Positions 10,190 to 20,755 of a DNA stretch of 64,000 bases are shown piece by piece. The stretch lies in NCBI GenBank assembly GCA_963576565.1, contig OY755042.1, positions 110,785,314-110,849,313 of the forward strand. Direction: 5' to 3'. Positions within the stretch are counted from its first letter, which is position 1. Each line of letters starts with the position of its first letter. The notes under the pieces were generated by a model that saw only the letters and a list, made by a program, of their open reading frames with translations, did not search any database and was not told where the DNA came from. Origin of the DNA: Aspidapion aeneum. Its lineage: Eukaryota; Arthropoda; Insecta; Coleoptera; Brentidae. Both the position numbers and the translations under genes were made by a program.

Positions 10190-11356
10190 CTTAGAGTAAT
10201 AATAATACAAAGAGAAGAAGTCAACCGCGGCCCCGTGTAAATTTTCCCTATTCGTCGCGGTCATTCCTGAAAACTTAGAATTTGCAGAATCCCCGGCGAT
10301 GGCAACATAGTTGCGTCACTGGAATCATCTCGAAAAAACCACACTGGGCTGAATTTTCACAATATTTTCAGAAACATAGCACTTCTTGTTTATTTTTACG
10401 TCCAACTAAGTTCTTTTTTACAAAAATAAAACTCAACACACAGAAAAAAACACCAAAAATTCAATATGCCGAGTCCGCCGGCGAAGACAACACTGCATTT
10501 AATACAAACACATGTTACTGTCAGGGTCGACCTTAGAGCTTAGGAATATCTGGGCTAACCGTTCACGACTTGAGGACCCACCTAATTAAACTTGTTGCCA
10601 TTATATAAGTGAAAAAATAATCTTTTGTTTGAAACTCGTAGACAATGATTGAGTAGAAATAAAACTTTGGACTTCCATTGTCTTTATCTGAGGGCAAGGC
10701 AGTGCCTCGCCAAGTTCACGCTGCCGTCCCATCTTTTCTTGAAACATTTCAGCCCATATTTGACCTATCCAAAACTCTACTTCGGAAAGAGCTACGAATC
10801 TCATACTTTGCACAGTCGTAGACCTTCAAAGAGTTAACAACCCTCCAAGTTTCATGGACTTTTATAAAGTAGTAAAGTAGTTACGAAATTTCAAAAAACG
10901 TCGAAATTGCCACTTACTCACTCCTCTACAATAGGAAAAAGGATTCCTTTTTACCTGGGGATATAGTCCAAGAAGCTCAAAACGAAACCCGGCCCTGCTA
11001 ACACGAAATCCGTAATATGATGTCATACACCTGTTGCCACGTCCTGAAAAAATTGTGCGAAAAGGGGCCGTTCATAAATTATGTTATCAGATTGTAATAA
11101 GAAATACACAGCATAAAACGACGCGACGCGGGCTAGTAAGCGCATGACAAATTATCGCACGGTTTGAATAGCCTAACCAACTCAAAGCACTATATATTTT
11201 GGTAACGTAAGAAGTTGAACCTTACTTATTATTTATAAAATTTTACAGAGGCAGAGGAGGCGGCAACAGCGGAAAAGCTACATTGTTTACCAACAAATGA
11301 ATGAATGACCGCCGAAACCGGGGCTACTACTTCTCTATATATGTTATTACTCTGAG
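10190..11356 (+). mobile_element. Family J TIR element, copy 1, 8-bp TSD
   Basis: 1167 bp. Termini CTTAGAGTAATAATAATAC and (opposite strand) CTCAGAGTAATAACATATAT are imperfect TIRs. TTACAAAC flanks both ends (10182-10189, 11357-11364): a perfect 8-bp target duplication, as in hAT or Merlin-type elements. A short open frame at 10282-10536 recurs in copy 2 but resembles nothing known to me and is probably not a gene. It lies in the intron after exon 7. Confidence 0.85.
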
Positions 11357-11638
11357 TTACAAACCCAACTGAAAAACTTCATAGACTTATAAAATATTAC
11401 TAAAATATTAAATTTGTCAAATTAGTATAATTTTCTTTGTAGGATGTATTCGAAAGCGGTGGACCTCCATGCACTGCGACCACAAATGGATCTATTGTAC
11501 CCACATACCTACATACTGAGTTTGACTAAAGTGGCATATTTTTTTTTTTTCATCCAGCACATAAAAAAAACTCTGCAGATTACAACAATATGATTTAGGG
11601 TTAACACTTTGGCTCAAAGATTCTTCGTAGGTACTTAC

Positions 11639-11794
11639 ATATAAATGGTCTGGAATTAAAGGAACTGTAGGAACAATTGGAGGTAAATGTACCTCTTCTA
11701 AGGTAATGTCTGGATACTTTTTGGCTGGGAATTTATCCCTGATCATTTTCAGGGCTTTGTCAATTTCGGCCTGGGTGCCCTCCACACTACAAAC
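11639..11794 (-). CDS. AKAP1: AKAP1-like coding exon 7 (KH C-terminal half and linker)
   Basis: The acceptor is tttatttgcag|GTTTGTAG and the donor is TTATAT|GTAAGTACC. The exon is 156 bp, 52 codons, phase 0 to phase 0, residues 401-452. It begins VCSVEGTQAEIDKALKMIRD, the last beta-strand and alpha-helix of the KH fold that starts in exon 6. It continues with a proline-rich linker (EEVHLPPIVPTVPLIPDHLY) leading to the Tudor region. It lies between two inverted 1.15-kb transposons (10190-11356 and 12437-13568), an arrangement discussed in the findings. Confidence 0.93.
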
Positions 11795-12057
11795 CTGCAA
11801 ATAAAAAAAAACTTTTAAACCATGTTATAATCACTTAATAAAACAACAAAGTAAAACTAAAAATACTCTTTTTTTCCATCTGACATTGATATACAGGGTG
11901 GCCCAGATAGAAGGACCTAACATGGGAATTTTTAAAAAAGTTTCTAATTAAAATGTAGCTTCCTGACACTCATTATATAATTATATAAAAAAGCTTATTG
12001 AGAAAAAAATATTTTGTACTTAATATAAAAAATGGATTCTGTTTCTTTCCTACTCAC

Positions 12058-12279
12058 CTTTAGTTTGATATTGGTAGGATGTTTCCTGACCAAAATAAAT
12101 GCATTTGTCTTGTCTTTGATGTATTGCACAGAGCTACCCTGTCTGCCGATCAATTTGCCGACCAGGCCCTGGGGAATGATGAAATCGTATGTTGTTTTCA
12201 TGTTCAGGGCCAGGTTTGGAGTTCTGGACGCTGGGGGAGTGGCCAAATCGCTTCCGCCTTTTCCGCTGTCACTAGAATT
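12058..12279 (-). CDS. AKAP1: AKAP1-like coding exon 6 (KH domain)
   Basis: The acceptor is ctattttttcag|AATTCTAGTG and the donor is CTAAAG|GTGAGTAGG. The exon is 222 bp, 74 codons, phase 0 to phase 0, residues 327-400. After a Ser/Gly linker it reads YDFIIPQGLVGKLIGRQGSS, a type I KH domain whose GXXG loop is G371-R-Q-G374, and continues IKDKTNAFILVRKHPTNIKL. The KH fold finishes in exon 7. In the family this domain binds mRNAs that encode mitochondrial proteins, localising them to the outer membrane. No motif residue appears damaged. Confidence 0.96.
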
Positions 12280-12436
12280 CTGAAAAAATAGCTTTGTTGA
12301 AAATATTTAATATTATCATTAAACATTGTATTTTTATTGCAAAAAACACAACAGATAATTTTGTCCCGTTTTCTCATACAAATACTCCTATGTGCAGCGG
12401 TCATTTTGGACTTGCCAATTCAACTTTAGTCAACAC

Positions 12437-13568
12437 CTCAGAGTAATAACATATAAAGAGAAGTAGTAGCCCCGGTTTCAGCGGTCATTCATTTATTTGT
12501 TGGTAAACAATGTAGCTTTTCCGCTGTTGCCGCCTCCTCTGCCTCTGTAAAATTTTATAAATAATAAGTAAGGTTCAACTTCTTACCTTACCAAAATATA
12601 TAGTGCTTTGAGTTGGTTAGGCTATTCAAACCGTGCGATAATTTGTCATGCGCTTACTAGCCCGCGTCGCGTCGTTTTATGCTGTGTATTTCTTATTACA
12701 ATCTGATAACATAATTTATGAACGGCCCCTTTTCGCACAATTTTTTCAGGACGTGGCAACAGGTGTATGACATCATATTACGGATTTCGTGTTAGCAGGG
12801 CCGGGTTTCGTTTTGAGCTACTTGGACTATATCCCCAGGTAAAAAGGAATCCTTTTTCCTATTGCAGAGGAGTGAGTGAGTGGCAATTTCGACGTTTTTT
12901 GAAATTTCGTAACTACTTTACTACTTTATAAAAGTCCATGAAACGTGGAGGGTTGTTAACTCTATGAAGGTCTACGACTGTGCAAAGTATGAGATTCGTA
13001 GCTCTTTCCGAAGTAGAGTTTTAGATAGGTCAAATATGGGCTGAAATGTTTCAAGAAATGTTGCCCTCAGATAAAGACAATGGAAGTCCAAAGTTTTATT
13101 TCTACTCAATCATTGTCTACGAGTTTCAAACAAAAGATTATTTTTTCACTTATATAATGGCAACAAGTTTAATTAGGTGGGTCCTCAAGTCGTGAACGGT
13201 TAGCCCAGATATTCCTAAGCTCTAAGGTCGACACTGACAGTAACATGTGTTTGTATTAAATGCAGTGTTGTCTTGGCCGGCGGACTCGGCATATTGAATT
13301 TTTGGTGTTTTTTTCTGTGTGCTGAGTTTTATTTTTGTAAAAACGAACTTAGTTGGACATAAAAATAAACAAAAAGTGCTGTGTTTCTGAAAATATTGTG
13401 AAAATTCAGCCCAGTGTGGTTTTTTCGAGATGATTCCAGTGACGCAGCTATGTTGCCATCGCCGGGGATTCTGCAAATTCTAAGTTTTCAGGAATGACCG
13501 CCACGAATAGGGAAAATTTACACGGGGCCGCGGTTGACTTCTTCTCTTTATATTATTATTACTCTAAG
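12437..13568 (-). mobile_element. Family J TIR element, copy 2, inverted relative to copy 1
   Basis: 1132 bp. Starts CTCAGAGTAATAACATATAA and ends TATTATTATTACTCTAAG, the reverse complement of copy 1 over its whole length with scattered differences. Flanks GTCAACAC and GTCATCTC match at 6 of 8 positions, a possible decayed duplication. Inserted in the intron between exons 5 and 6, 60 bp from the exon 5 donor. Confidence 0.85.
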
Positions 13569-13627
13569 GTCATCTCCAATTCGGTAATGTTGTAGAATCC
13601 GTGGTCAAAAACAAGAAGAATATTTAC

Positions 13628-13798
13628 CTCACTATGATGGTCAGAAATGCTACTTAAACTTGGGCTTGCCAACATAGCATCAGAAGGGCTTTGAAGTGCG
13701 GAATCTCTGTCAGAGTTTTGTCGATGAATGTTGCCATTGTCTGCACTATTTCTTCTCTTGTTTTCGGGTTTTGAGTCTCTTTTTTGATTTTTCGACGC
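13628..13798 (-). CDS. AKAP1: AKAP1-like coding exon 5 (Ser-rich linker)
   Basis: The acceptor is aacattgcag|GCGTCG and the donor is AGTGAG|GTAAAT. The exon is 171 bp, 57 codons, phase 0 to phase 0, residues 270-326. The peptide (ASKNQKRDSKPENKRRNSAD, then Ser-rich sequence ending ISDHHSE) is hydrophilic and low complexity. RRNS fits a PKA site of the RRxS type, which would suit a PKA-anchoring scaffold, but this is only a motif match. The TIR element at 12437-13568 ends 60 bp downstream of the donor. Confidence 0.85.
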
Positions 13799-14516
13799 CT
13801 GCAATGTTATAAAAATATATTTATGTTAATAACTGATTTTCGCAATTTTGCCTGATATCAGGTACAGTTTGTATATAATCAACAAACCGTATGTATGTAT
13901 TTATGTTGTTTGACATGTTATCAAACCTATAGTGACGTCTATTACTTAATGTTTTTAAATGTGCCAATGGCATATGTTATCTAAAAAGCATTACAAAAAT
14001 AAATTTCCTTAGAAATACTTTTTCATTTTTAGATAGAAACACTTGTAGTTTGATTTTTTTTAATATACAAGGTGTAATTATAATGCATTAAACTTTATAG
14101 TCCACAGTACACCGGTCATATTTTTAATATACTAAAAAGCAGTTGGAAAATTGCCTTAGTTTTCAAAAAATTCCAAAAATATGAGTGGTTCATTAAAAGA
14201 GATATCGCATCACGTGGCGTGAAAATTTGACATATACAGAGAAACCTCCTATAAGCGGGCACACGGTTCCGTCGATTTTGTCCGCTTATTGGAGGTGTCC
14301 GCTTATGAGAACTGCGAAATTTTAATATATATTTATTAACAATTTCCACTGCTTGAGTTTTTCGAATATTAAACTTTTCAGCGATCTTTCGTGCTGATAT
14401 ATGTTCCTTCTCCGAAGCGTTCACAAATTTTTTCATGTAAACTACGAAATTTGTACACCTATTTAAGTATTTAAGTTAAATACTGTATTTATTTGGGATT
14501 TAAAAGTATTTAATTG

Positions 14517-15255
14517 TCAAACAAGTTTCGTGGCTAATCGGGCAAAAAGGAGTTTTTTGTTTCCCTTATATTTTTCCGTGGGTAGCCTGAAAGCTTAACC
14601 TCACGGGGGTCCAAGATCTAATGGACACCTAATAAGTGTTGACAGTTAACCGTTTCGTCCTTATGGGACTCCTCAGAACACTGCTGGTCAATGTGACAAA
14701 TCTTGCGAAGTTAATCAGACGGTTTTGACTCTAATTAAATGTAATTAGTGAGCGAACTATAGCAAGAGGCGCCATCTACCGAGATACGAGAGAAACAAAA
14801 AACTAAAAGCAGGCGAAAACACTGCTATACAATATCGATCAATGAAAAGATCGAATGCAAATAAAAGAAAACAACTATAGTCCGTGACCTACGACAGCTC
14901 TTTGTCTTTCAGGCCGGATCAACACAGATTGCATTTTTACCCGTCTTCAAGACAGTGAGCGTCAATCAACGGAATTTTTAAGCCAAATAATACTAACAAA
15001 CGTGGAATTTCGTACCCGTGAATTTAAAAATCAAACAAGTTTCGTGGCTAATCGGGCAAAAAGTTTTTTTGTTTCCCTTATATTTTTTCGTGGGTAGCCT
15101 GAAAGCTTAACCTCACGGGGGTCCAAGATCTAATGGACACCTAATAAGTGTTGACAGTTAACCGTTTCGTCCTTATGGGACTCCTCAGAACACTGCTGGT
15201 CAATGTGACAAATCTTGCGAAGTTAATCAGACGGTTTTGTCTCTAATTAAATGTA
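14517..15255 (+). repeat. Family B repeat, copy 1: full unit plus tandem partial unit
   Basis: A ~514-bp unit starting TCAAACAAGTTTCGTGGCTA at 14517 is followed at 15031 by the same start, running about 225 bp. A second full unit is at 20115-20627. It contains GCGCCATCTACCGAGATA. Noncoding; superfamily unknown. Confidence 0.75.
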
Positions 15256-15490
15256 TGTATTGTATTTAAGTGTATTTAATAGTATTTAAATGTATTTAGA
15301 GGTATTTAAATGTATTTAAAAGTATTTAAAAGTATTTAAAAGTATTTAAAAGTATTTAAAAGTATTTAAAAGTATTTAAAAGTATTTAGAGGTATTTAAA
15401 AGTATTTAATTGTATTTAGAAGTATTTAAAAGTATTTAAAAGCTATTAAAAAGTATTTAAAAGCTATTTAAATGTATTTATTAAATACTT
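15256..15490 (+). repeat. Microsatellite-like (TATTTAAAAG)n
   Basis: About twenty degenerate 10-bp units of TATTTAAAAG with variants ending ATG or GAGG, inside Tigger-like copy 1. Confidence 0.85.
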
Positions 15491-15654
15491 TTACCAAATT
15501 TGTACACCTATTTAAGGAGTGTCCCACCCCTCAGGAAAAAGCTTGGTTCCAAAAAATTAGTCCGTCTAAAGGGAGTGTCCGCTTACTATAGGTGTCCGCA
15601 AGGAGAGGTTTCACTGTATATATTAGACACATAATACATTTGGTAACATGGGGA

Positions 15655-16830
15655 ATTTTTATCGATGATGTTTCGATTCGACTTTTTTACGGTTCGACTT
15701 TCTTAAGTTTCGACATAATTACGTTTCGATGATTTTGCATCTCTTCTCCATTGCGTATCGCGCGTTTAATTTTAGACTATGATATATTCGACATTTTACA
15801 GATCGACAAAATTACGATTCGTTTAAATTAATTTCGAATATATTATTTTCGACAATTTTATGGATCGACAAAAATATGTTTCGCTTGAATTGCTTTTAAT
15901 TCTTTTATTTTTAGACTTTTAGCTCACACTACTACTATAAGTACTACTTATAGTAGTAGTGTGAGCTATGGTGATCGTAATTTTTTCGAGAAAAAAAAAG
16001 TTGCTCCGATTTCAAAATTTTTTATATATCTTTGCGTTTCAGATGATTTTGAAACTTTTCTGTTTGTCTGTCTGTAACGACCAACCCGCATAACTCAAAA
16101 ACCGCTTGTCCGATTTTAATGAAATTTGGTACCTAAGTTGGGTCTTGGGCCGTGATGGTCCCATTTAAAAATGAACAAAATCCACCAAACGCAAGCCAAA
16201 TAAAAGGGTGGAGGTTGATTCCAAAAATTAGAGTTTATGTGAAAATATGGCGTGTGTGATATCAAACGAAAGGTAATTAAGTCTGGAGTTAAAAAAAAGG
16301 AATTTTAGTTTATTTAAAAAAAAAGGGTGGGGATAGATGTCAAAAATTAGAGTTTAAGTGAAAATATGGCGTGTGTGATATCAAACGAAAGGTAGTTGAC
16401 TCTGGAGTTAAACAAAATACATTTTAGTTTTTTTGAAAAGGGTGGGGGGTAGATTGAAAAAATTTGAGTTTAAGTCAAAACATGGCTTGTGTGGTATCAA
16501 ACGAAAGGTAATTGAGTCTGGAGTTGAAAAAAATATATTTCAGTTTTTGATTATATTAGCTCACACTATAACTATAGTACCTAGTGTGAGCTTAGGTGCC
16601 CATAGATTGGCAGAGTATTTTTACCGCTTTGCGATTCGACTTAACTACGTTTCGATGCTTTTACGTTTCGACATTTTTACGGATTGTCGAAATTACGCTT
16701 CATCTAAATTATTTTCGACAATTTTATGTACATACCAACAAAACTAAGTTTTGTTTAATTTTGTCTCGTCTATTTTCGATCATTTTATTTACGACCAAAT
16801 TACGGTTTGACATTTCTATATTTTTTTCTT
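15655..16830 (+). repeat. Degenerate TTTCGAC-NNTTTTAC minisatellite, split by family A copy 4
   Basis: Short irregular repeats of a TTTCGAC(A/T)…TTTTACG motif run at 15655-15910 and again at 16620-16830. Family A copy 4 sits between them. A similar array occurs at 21085-21475. Confidence 0.6.
15918..16622 (+). mobile_element. Family A element, copy 4
   Basis: 5' hairpin 15920-15967 (AGCTCACACTACTACTATAA…TAGTAGTAGTGTGAGCTA), conserved downstream block, three ~118-bp units (TATCAAACGAAAGG near 16262, 16382, 16498), 3' hairpin and tail CATAGATTGGCAGAGTATTT. Confidence 0.85.
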
Positions 16831-17137
16831 TAAAACAAGAAAATGTTTTTTGTATTTAAGGCACAATGTCAAAATTGATTTTTTTTTCAATTTGTTGTTA
16901 ATTTCCTCAGAAATCAAAATTAAATAGAAAATGTACATTTTGTAGATATTTATCAGAAGGGTAAAAAATCAGGTGTATTTTTCCAATTATGACTAATTTT
17001 ACTAAAAATCTTATTTATTAATTTCCGTTATAAAAAAGAAGATTTATTACCCAATAAAAAACTATTTTTTATCTTATTGAAAATTGAAAAATAATTATTT
17101 TGCTCTAAATTTCTATAAAAGTCATAAAGTTTCTTAC

Positions 17138-17545
17138 CTTTGAAGAAGTCATATTATCTTCAACACCTTTGTTGTCTTTCTGCGCCATTCTTCTTTCGCC
17201 GATGGTGAAGTTGGTCTCCAATTTCTTCGTGAACTTCTTGTTCTTTTTGCCCCTTTTTCCACCCACGCTGCCGCGTCTTTCTTCTCTTGTTTGTTGATTA
17301 TCAAAGTTTTGATTGTTCTCTTCAGTTTCTTCAACCCAGCTGGCGTTGGTTTTCACGCAGGGAGTCGAGTCGCCGAAGTTGATAGTTTCAACGAGGTTTT
17401 TGAAGACTTCTTTCTCTTGCTGCGCAGTTTGGCGGTCAATCTTCTTTTGACAGGTGATTTCTTCTCCTTTCTCCGGAGATGGCGTCTTCGAGATGTTAGC
17501 GGATATGGTGCTTGGCGACGTGTAGCCGGTTTTCATCGGTCTGAC
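17138..17545 (-). CDS. AKAP1: AKAP1-like coding exon 4 (linker, candidate PKA-anchoring helix)
   Basis: The acceptor is ttttgttttag|GTCAGACCG and the donor is TCTTCAAAG|GTAAGAAAC. The exon is 408 bp, 136 codons, phase 0 to phase 0, residues 134-269. It is hydrophilic and charged. A short amphipathic segment, KEVFKNLVETINF (about residues 178-190), is the best-looking candidate here for an RII-type PKA-binding helix, but the fit to the RII consensus is partial, so this is a guess. A lysine-rich patch (KRGKKNKKFTKK) follows. The exon is the longest in the window and is followed on the transcript by about 3.3 kb of intron containing family A copy 4 and a Tigger-type element. Confidence 0.87.
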
Positions 17546-17734
17546 CTAAAACAAAAAAAGAATTAGGCAAATTAAAATACGAAATATTTTTCAAAAAATC
17601 TTAACAGAAAAACTGTTCATATATTTTATTCATATATTTTGTTAAAGTTAAAACTTATGATATGTTAATATAATTTGTCTAAAGTAATATAATTTATTTT
17701 ATGAAGCTGAACTGACATTAATATACAGATGCCT

Positions 17735-19847
17735 ACCCGAGAAAGTAACCCCATTTACCGCGTTGTGTCAAATATGACACTCTTTGTGACAAAAACTTGA
17801 GGTATTGTCACAGGTCGTCAAGCCTTGGATTGCAAAACTGGTCAATATGAAATCAGACTGACATTCTTTCAATACTCATGTCAATGTCAAACCAGTTGTT
17901 TGCGTTACCAAGACGACAACCCAAAAATATTTAGGATTTGTTACCCTCCAGTGGTAGGTTACTAAGCAAGGAAAAAGCCCTATTTACCGTGTTGTGTCAA
18001 AAGTGACACTCTTTGTGACAAAAACTTGAGACAATGTCACAGGCCGTCAATTCTTGGATAGCAAAATTGGTTAAAACTCAATAATAAATGAGACTAGACA
18101 ATCTGTCAATACTCATGTCAATGTCAAACCAGTTGTTTGCGTTACCAAGACGACAACCCAAAAATATTTCGCATCTGTTACCCTCCAGTGGTAGGTTCCT
18201 ACGCAAGGAAAAAACCTATTTATCGTGTTGTGTTGTGTCAAAAGTGACACTCTTTGTGACAAACACTTAAGATAATGTCACAGGTCGTCAATTCTTGGAT
18301 AACAAAACTGGTTAAAACTTAAAAATAAATGAGACTAGACAATCTGTCAATACTCATGTCAATGTCAAACCAGTTGTTTGCGTTACCAAGACGACAACCC
18401 AAAAATATTTCGCATCTGTTCCCCTTTAGTGGTAGGTTCCTACGCAAGGAAAAGGTCTATTTAGTGTTGTGTCAAAAGTGACACTCTTTGTGACAAGAAC
18501 TTGAGATAATGTCACAGGTCGTCAATTCTTGGATAGCAAAACTGGTTAAAACTTAAAAATAAATGAGACTAGACAATCTGTCAATACTCATGTCAATGTC
18601 AAACCAGTTGTTTGCGTTACCAAGACGACAACCCAAAAATATTTCGCATCTGTTACCCTCCAGTGGTAGGTTCCTACGCAAGGAAAAAACCTATTTATCG
18701 TGTTGTGTTGTGTCAAAAGTGACACTCTTTGTGACAAACACTTAAGATAATGTCACAGGTCGTCAATTCTTGGATAGCAAAATTGGTTAAAATTCAATAA
18801 TAAATGAGACTAGACAATCTGTCAATACTCATGTCAATGTCAAACCAGTTGTTTGCGTTACCAAGACGACAACCCAAAAATATTTCGCATCTGTTACCCT
18901 CCAGTGGTAGGTTCCTACGCAAGGAAAAAACCTATTTATCGTGTTGTGTTGTGTCAAAAGTGACACTCTTTGTGACAAACACTTAAGATAATGTCACAGG
19001 TCGTCAATTCTTGGATAGCAAAACTGGTTAAAACTTAAAAATAAATGAGACTAGACAATCTGTCAATACTCATGTCAATGTCAAACCAGTTGTTTGCGTT
19101 ACCAAGACGACAACCCAAAAATATTTCGCATCTGTTACCCTCCAGTGGTAGGTTCCTACGCAAGGAAAAAACCTATTTATCGTGTTGTGTTGTGTCAAAA
19201 GTGACACTCTTTGTGACAAGAACTTGAGATAATGTCACAGGTCGTCAATTCTTGGATAGCAAAACTGGTTAAAACTTAAAAATAAATGAGACTAGACAAT
19301 CTGTCAATACTCATGTCAATGTCAAACCAGTTGTTTGCGTTACCAAGACGACAACCCAAAAATATTTCGCATCTGTTACCCTCCAGTGGTAGGTTCCTAC
19401 GCAAGGAAAAAACCTATTTACCGTGTTGTGTTGTGTCAAAAGTGACACTCTTTGTGACAAGAACTTGAGATAATGTCACAGGTCGTCAATTCTTGGATAG
19501 CAAAACTGGTTAAAACATAAAAATAAATGAGACTAGACAATCTGTCAATACTCATGTAAATGTCAAACCAGTTGTTTGCGTTGCCAAGACGACAACTCAA
19601 AAATATCTCGCATCTGTTACCCTCCAGTGGCAAGTTCCTACGCAAGGAAAAAACCTATTTAACGTGTTGTGTTGTCAAAAGTGACACTCTTTGTGACAAG
19701 AACTTGAGATAATGTCACAGGTCGTCAAATCTTGGATAGCAAAACTGGTTAATACTCAATAATAAATGAGACTAGACAATCTGTCAATACTCATGTTAAT
19801 GTCAAACCAGTTGAGTGCGTTACCAAGACGACAACCCAAAATATTTC
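17735..19847 (+). repeat. 241-bp satellite array filling intron 3
   Basis: About nine units with starts (GAGACTAGACAATCTGTCAA) at 18088, 18329, 18563, 18804, 19045, 19286, 19527 and 19766, plus a diverged unit near 17850. Spacing is 241 bp, with one of 234 and one of 239. Middle units are nearly identical. Each holds seven TGACA/TGTCA pentamers and GTGTCAAAAGTGACAC, a near-perfect palindrome. The 60-residue open frame repeated in several units is a by-product of unit identity. On the host transcript the array begins about 20 bp inside the exon 3 donor. Confidence 0.92.
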
Positions 19848-19866
19848 TGTCCAGCGAAAATCTTAC

Positions 19867-20040
19867 TTTTTGGATTTCAATGTCCAAATCTTCGTCAGAA
19901 ATTACCACTGGGCTAGATTTACTTGATCTTAATTCTGGAGGGTATACGATATTGATAGGGGTAGTTTCCACTCCACTCAAAGATCTGTTGAAGTCTCTTT
20001 TGACTGGTGTGCAAGATGGGCTTCTTGAATCGGCTTGAAT
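19867..20040 (-). CDS. AKAP1: AKAP1-like coding exon 3
   Basis: The acceptor is attttgttccag|ATTCAAGCC and the donor is ATCCAAAAA|GTAAGATTT. The exon is 174 bp, 58 codons, phase 0 to phase 0, residues 76-133, ending EDLDIEIQK. The frame stays open past the donor into intron 3. The GTAAGA donor was chosen because it is strong, keeps phase 0 into exon 4, and lies before the satellite array begins. A weaker donor (CTTG|GTAACG, near 19820) inside the first satellite unit would shift phase, so it was not used. Intron 3 is almost wholly satellite. Confidence 0.82.
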
Positions 20041-20114
20041 CTGGAACAAAATACAGATTAGTCAAGATGATATTTTGACAATTTTTTTTTGACGCAAAAC
20101 ATATTTTTTTATCA

Positions 20115-20627
20115 AACGTGAAATTTAATACCCGTGAATTTAAAAATCAAACAAGTTTCGTGGCTAATCGGGAAAAGAAGATTTTGTTTCTCTTATATTT
20201 TTCTGTGGGTAGCTCGAAAGCTTAACCTCACGAGGGTCCAAGATCCAGTGGACACCTAATAAATGTTGACAGTTAACTGTGTCGTCCTTATGGGATTCCT
20301 TAGAACATTGCTTGGTCAATGTGACACCCTTGCAAGGTTAGTTAGACGGTTTTGTCTCTAATCCTATGTAAATAGTGAGAAAACTCTTGCAAAAAGCGCC
20401 ATCTACCGAGATAGGAGAGAAACTGGAATAAGAACAGACGAAAATACACGCTATACATATCGATCAATAAAAAGATCGAACGCAAAGAAAAAGAAACAAA
20501 CCATCCGTGACCTACAACAGCTCTTCTGTCTTTCAGGCCAAAGCAACGCTGGATGGCGTTTTTAGCCGCCATCAGACACGCGAGCGTCAATCAGCGGAAT
20601 TTTTAAGCCAAATAATACCAACTGTTA
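20115..20627 (+). repeat. Family B repeat, copy 2
   Basis: Begins ACGTGAAATTTAATACCCGT, then TCAAACAAGTTTCGTGGCTA, and ends TTTTTAAGCCAAATAATACC, colinear with copy 1. Contains GCGCCATCTACCGAGATAGG near 20396. Located in intron 2. Confidence 0.75.
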
Positions 20628-20755
20628 GTATTACTAAAACAAGAACGGGACGGCGGCCATTTTGATTTGCCACTTTGTTCAAATCCAATCCGTTAAAAAA
20701 TTTGATCAAAATACAAATATTACTGAACGTCACAAGATGAAAAAGTAACACTTAC

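Larger units (their letters stand above)
14237..15616 (-). mobile_element. Tigger/pogo-like element, copy 1, with large internal insertion
   Basis: TIRs CAGAGAAACCTCC and CAGTGAAACCTCTCCTTGCG (opposite strand) with TA on both sides. At 14436-14300 the minus strand encodes EKEHISARKIAEKFNIRKTQ, the helix-turn-helix of CENP-B/Tigger-type transposases; no catalytic DDE domain is left. The interior carries family B repeats and a TATTTAAAAG microsatellite (14460-15500). Confidence 0.8.

Noticed and set aside
10282..10536. An 84-residue frame shared by both family J copies
   Set aside because: Shared because the DNA is a duplicated transposon; no recognisable motif, and it is lost from copy 3.
18088..19468. 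An identical 60-residue ORF repeated in five satellite units
   Set aside because: It exists only because units are identical; the frame is lost in the diverged units, has no signals and lies in intron 3.
19815..19830. Alternative exon 3 donor CTTG|GTAACG inside the satellite
   Set aside because: Would leave phase 1 into a phase 0 exon 4; the GTAAGA donor at 19866 is stronger and in phase.
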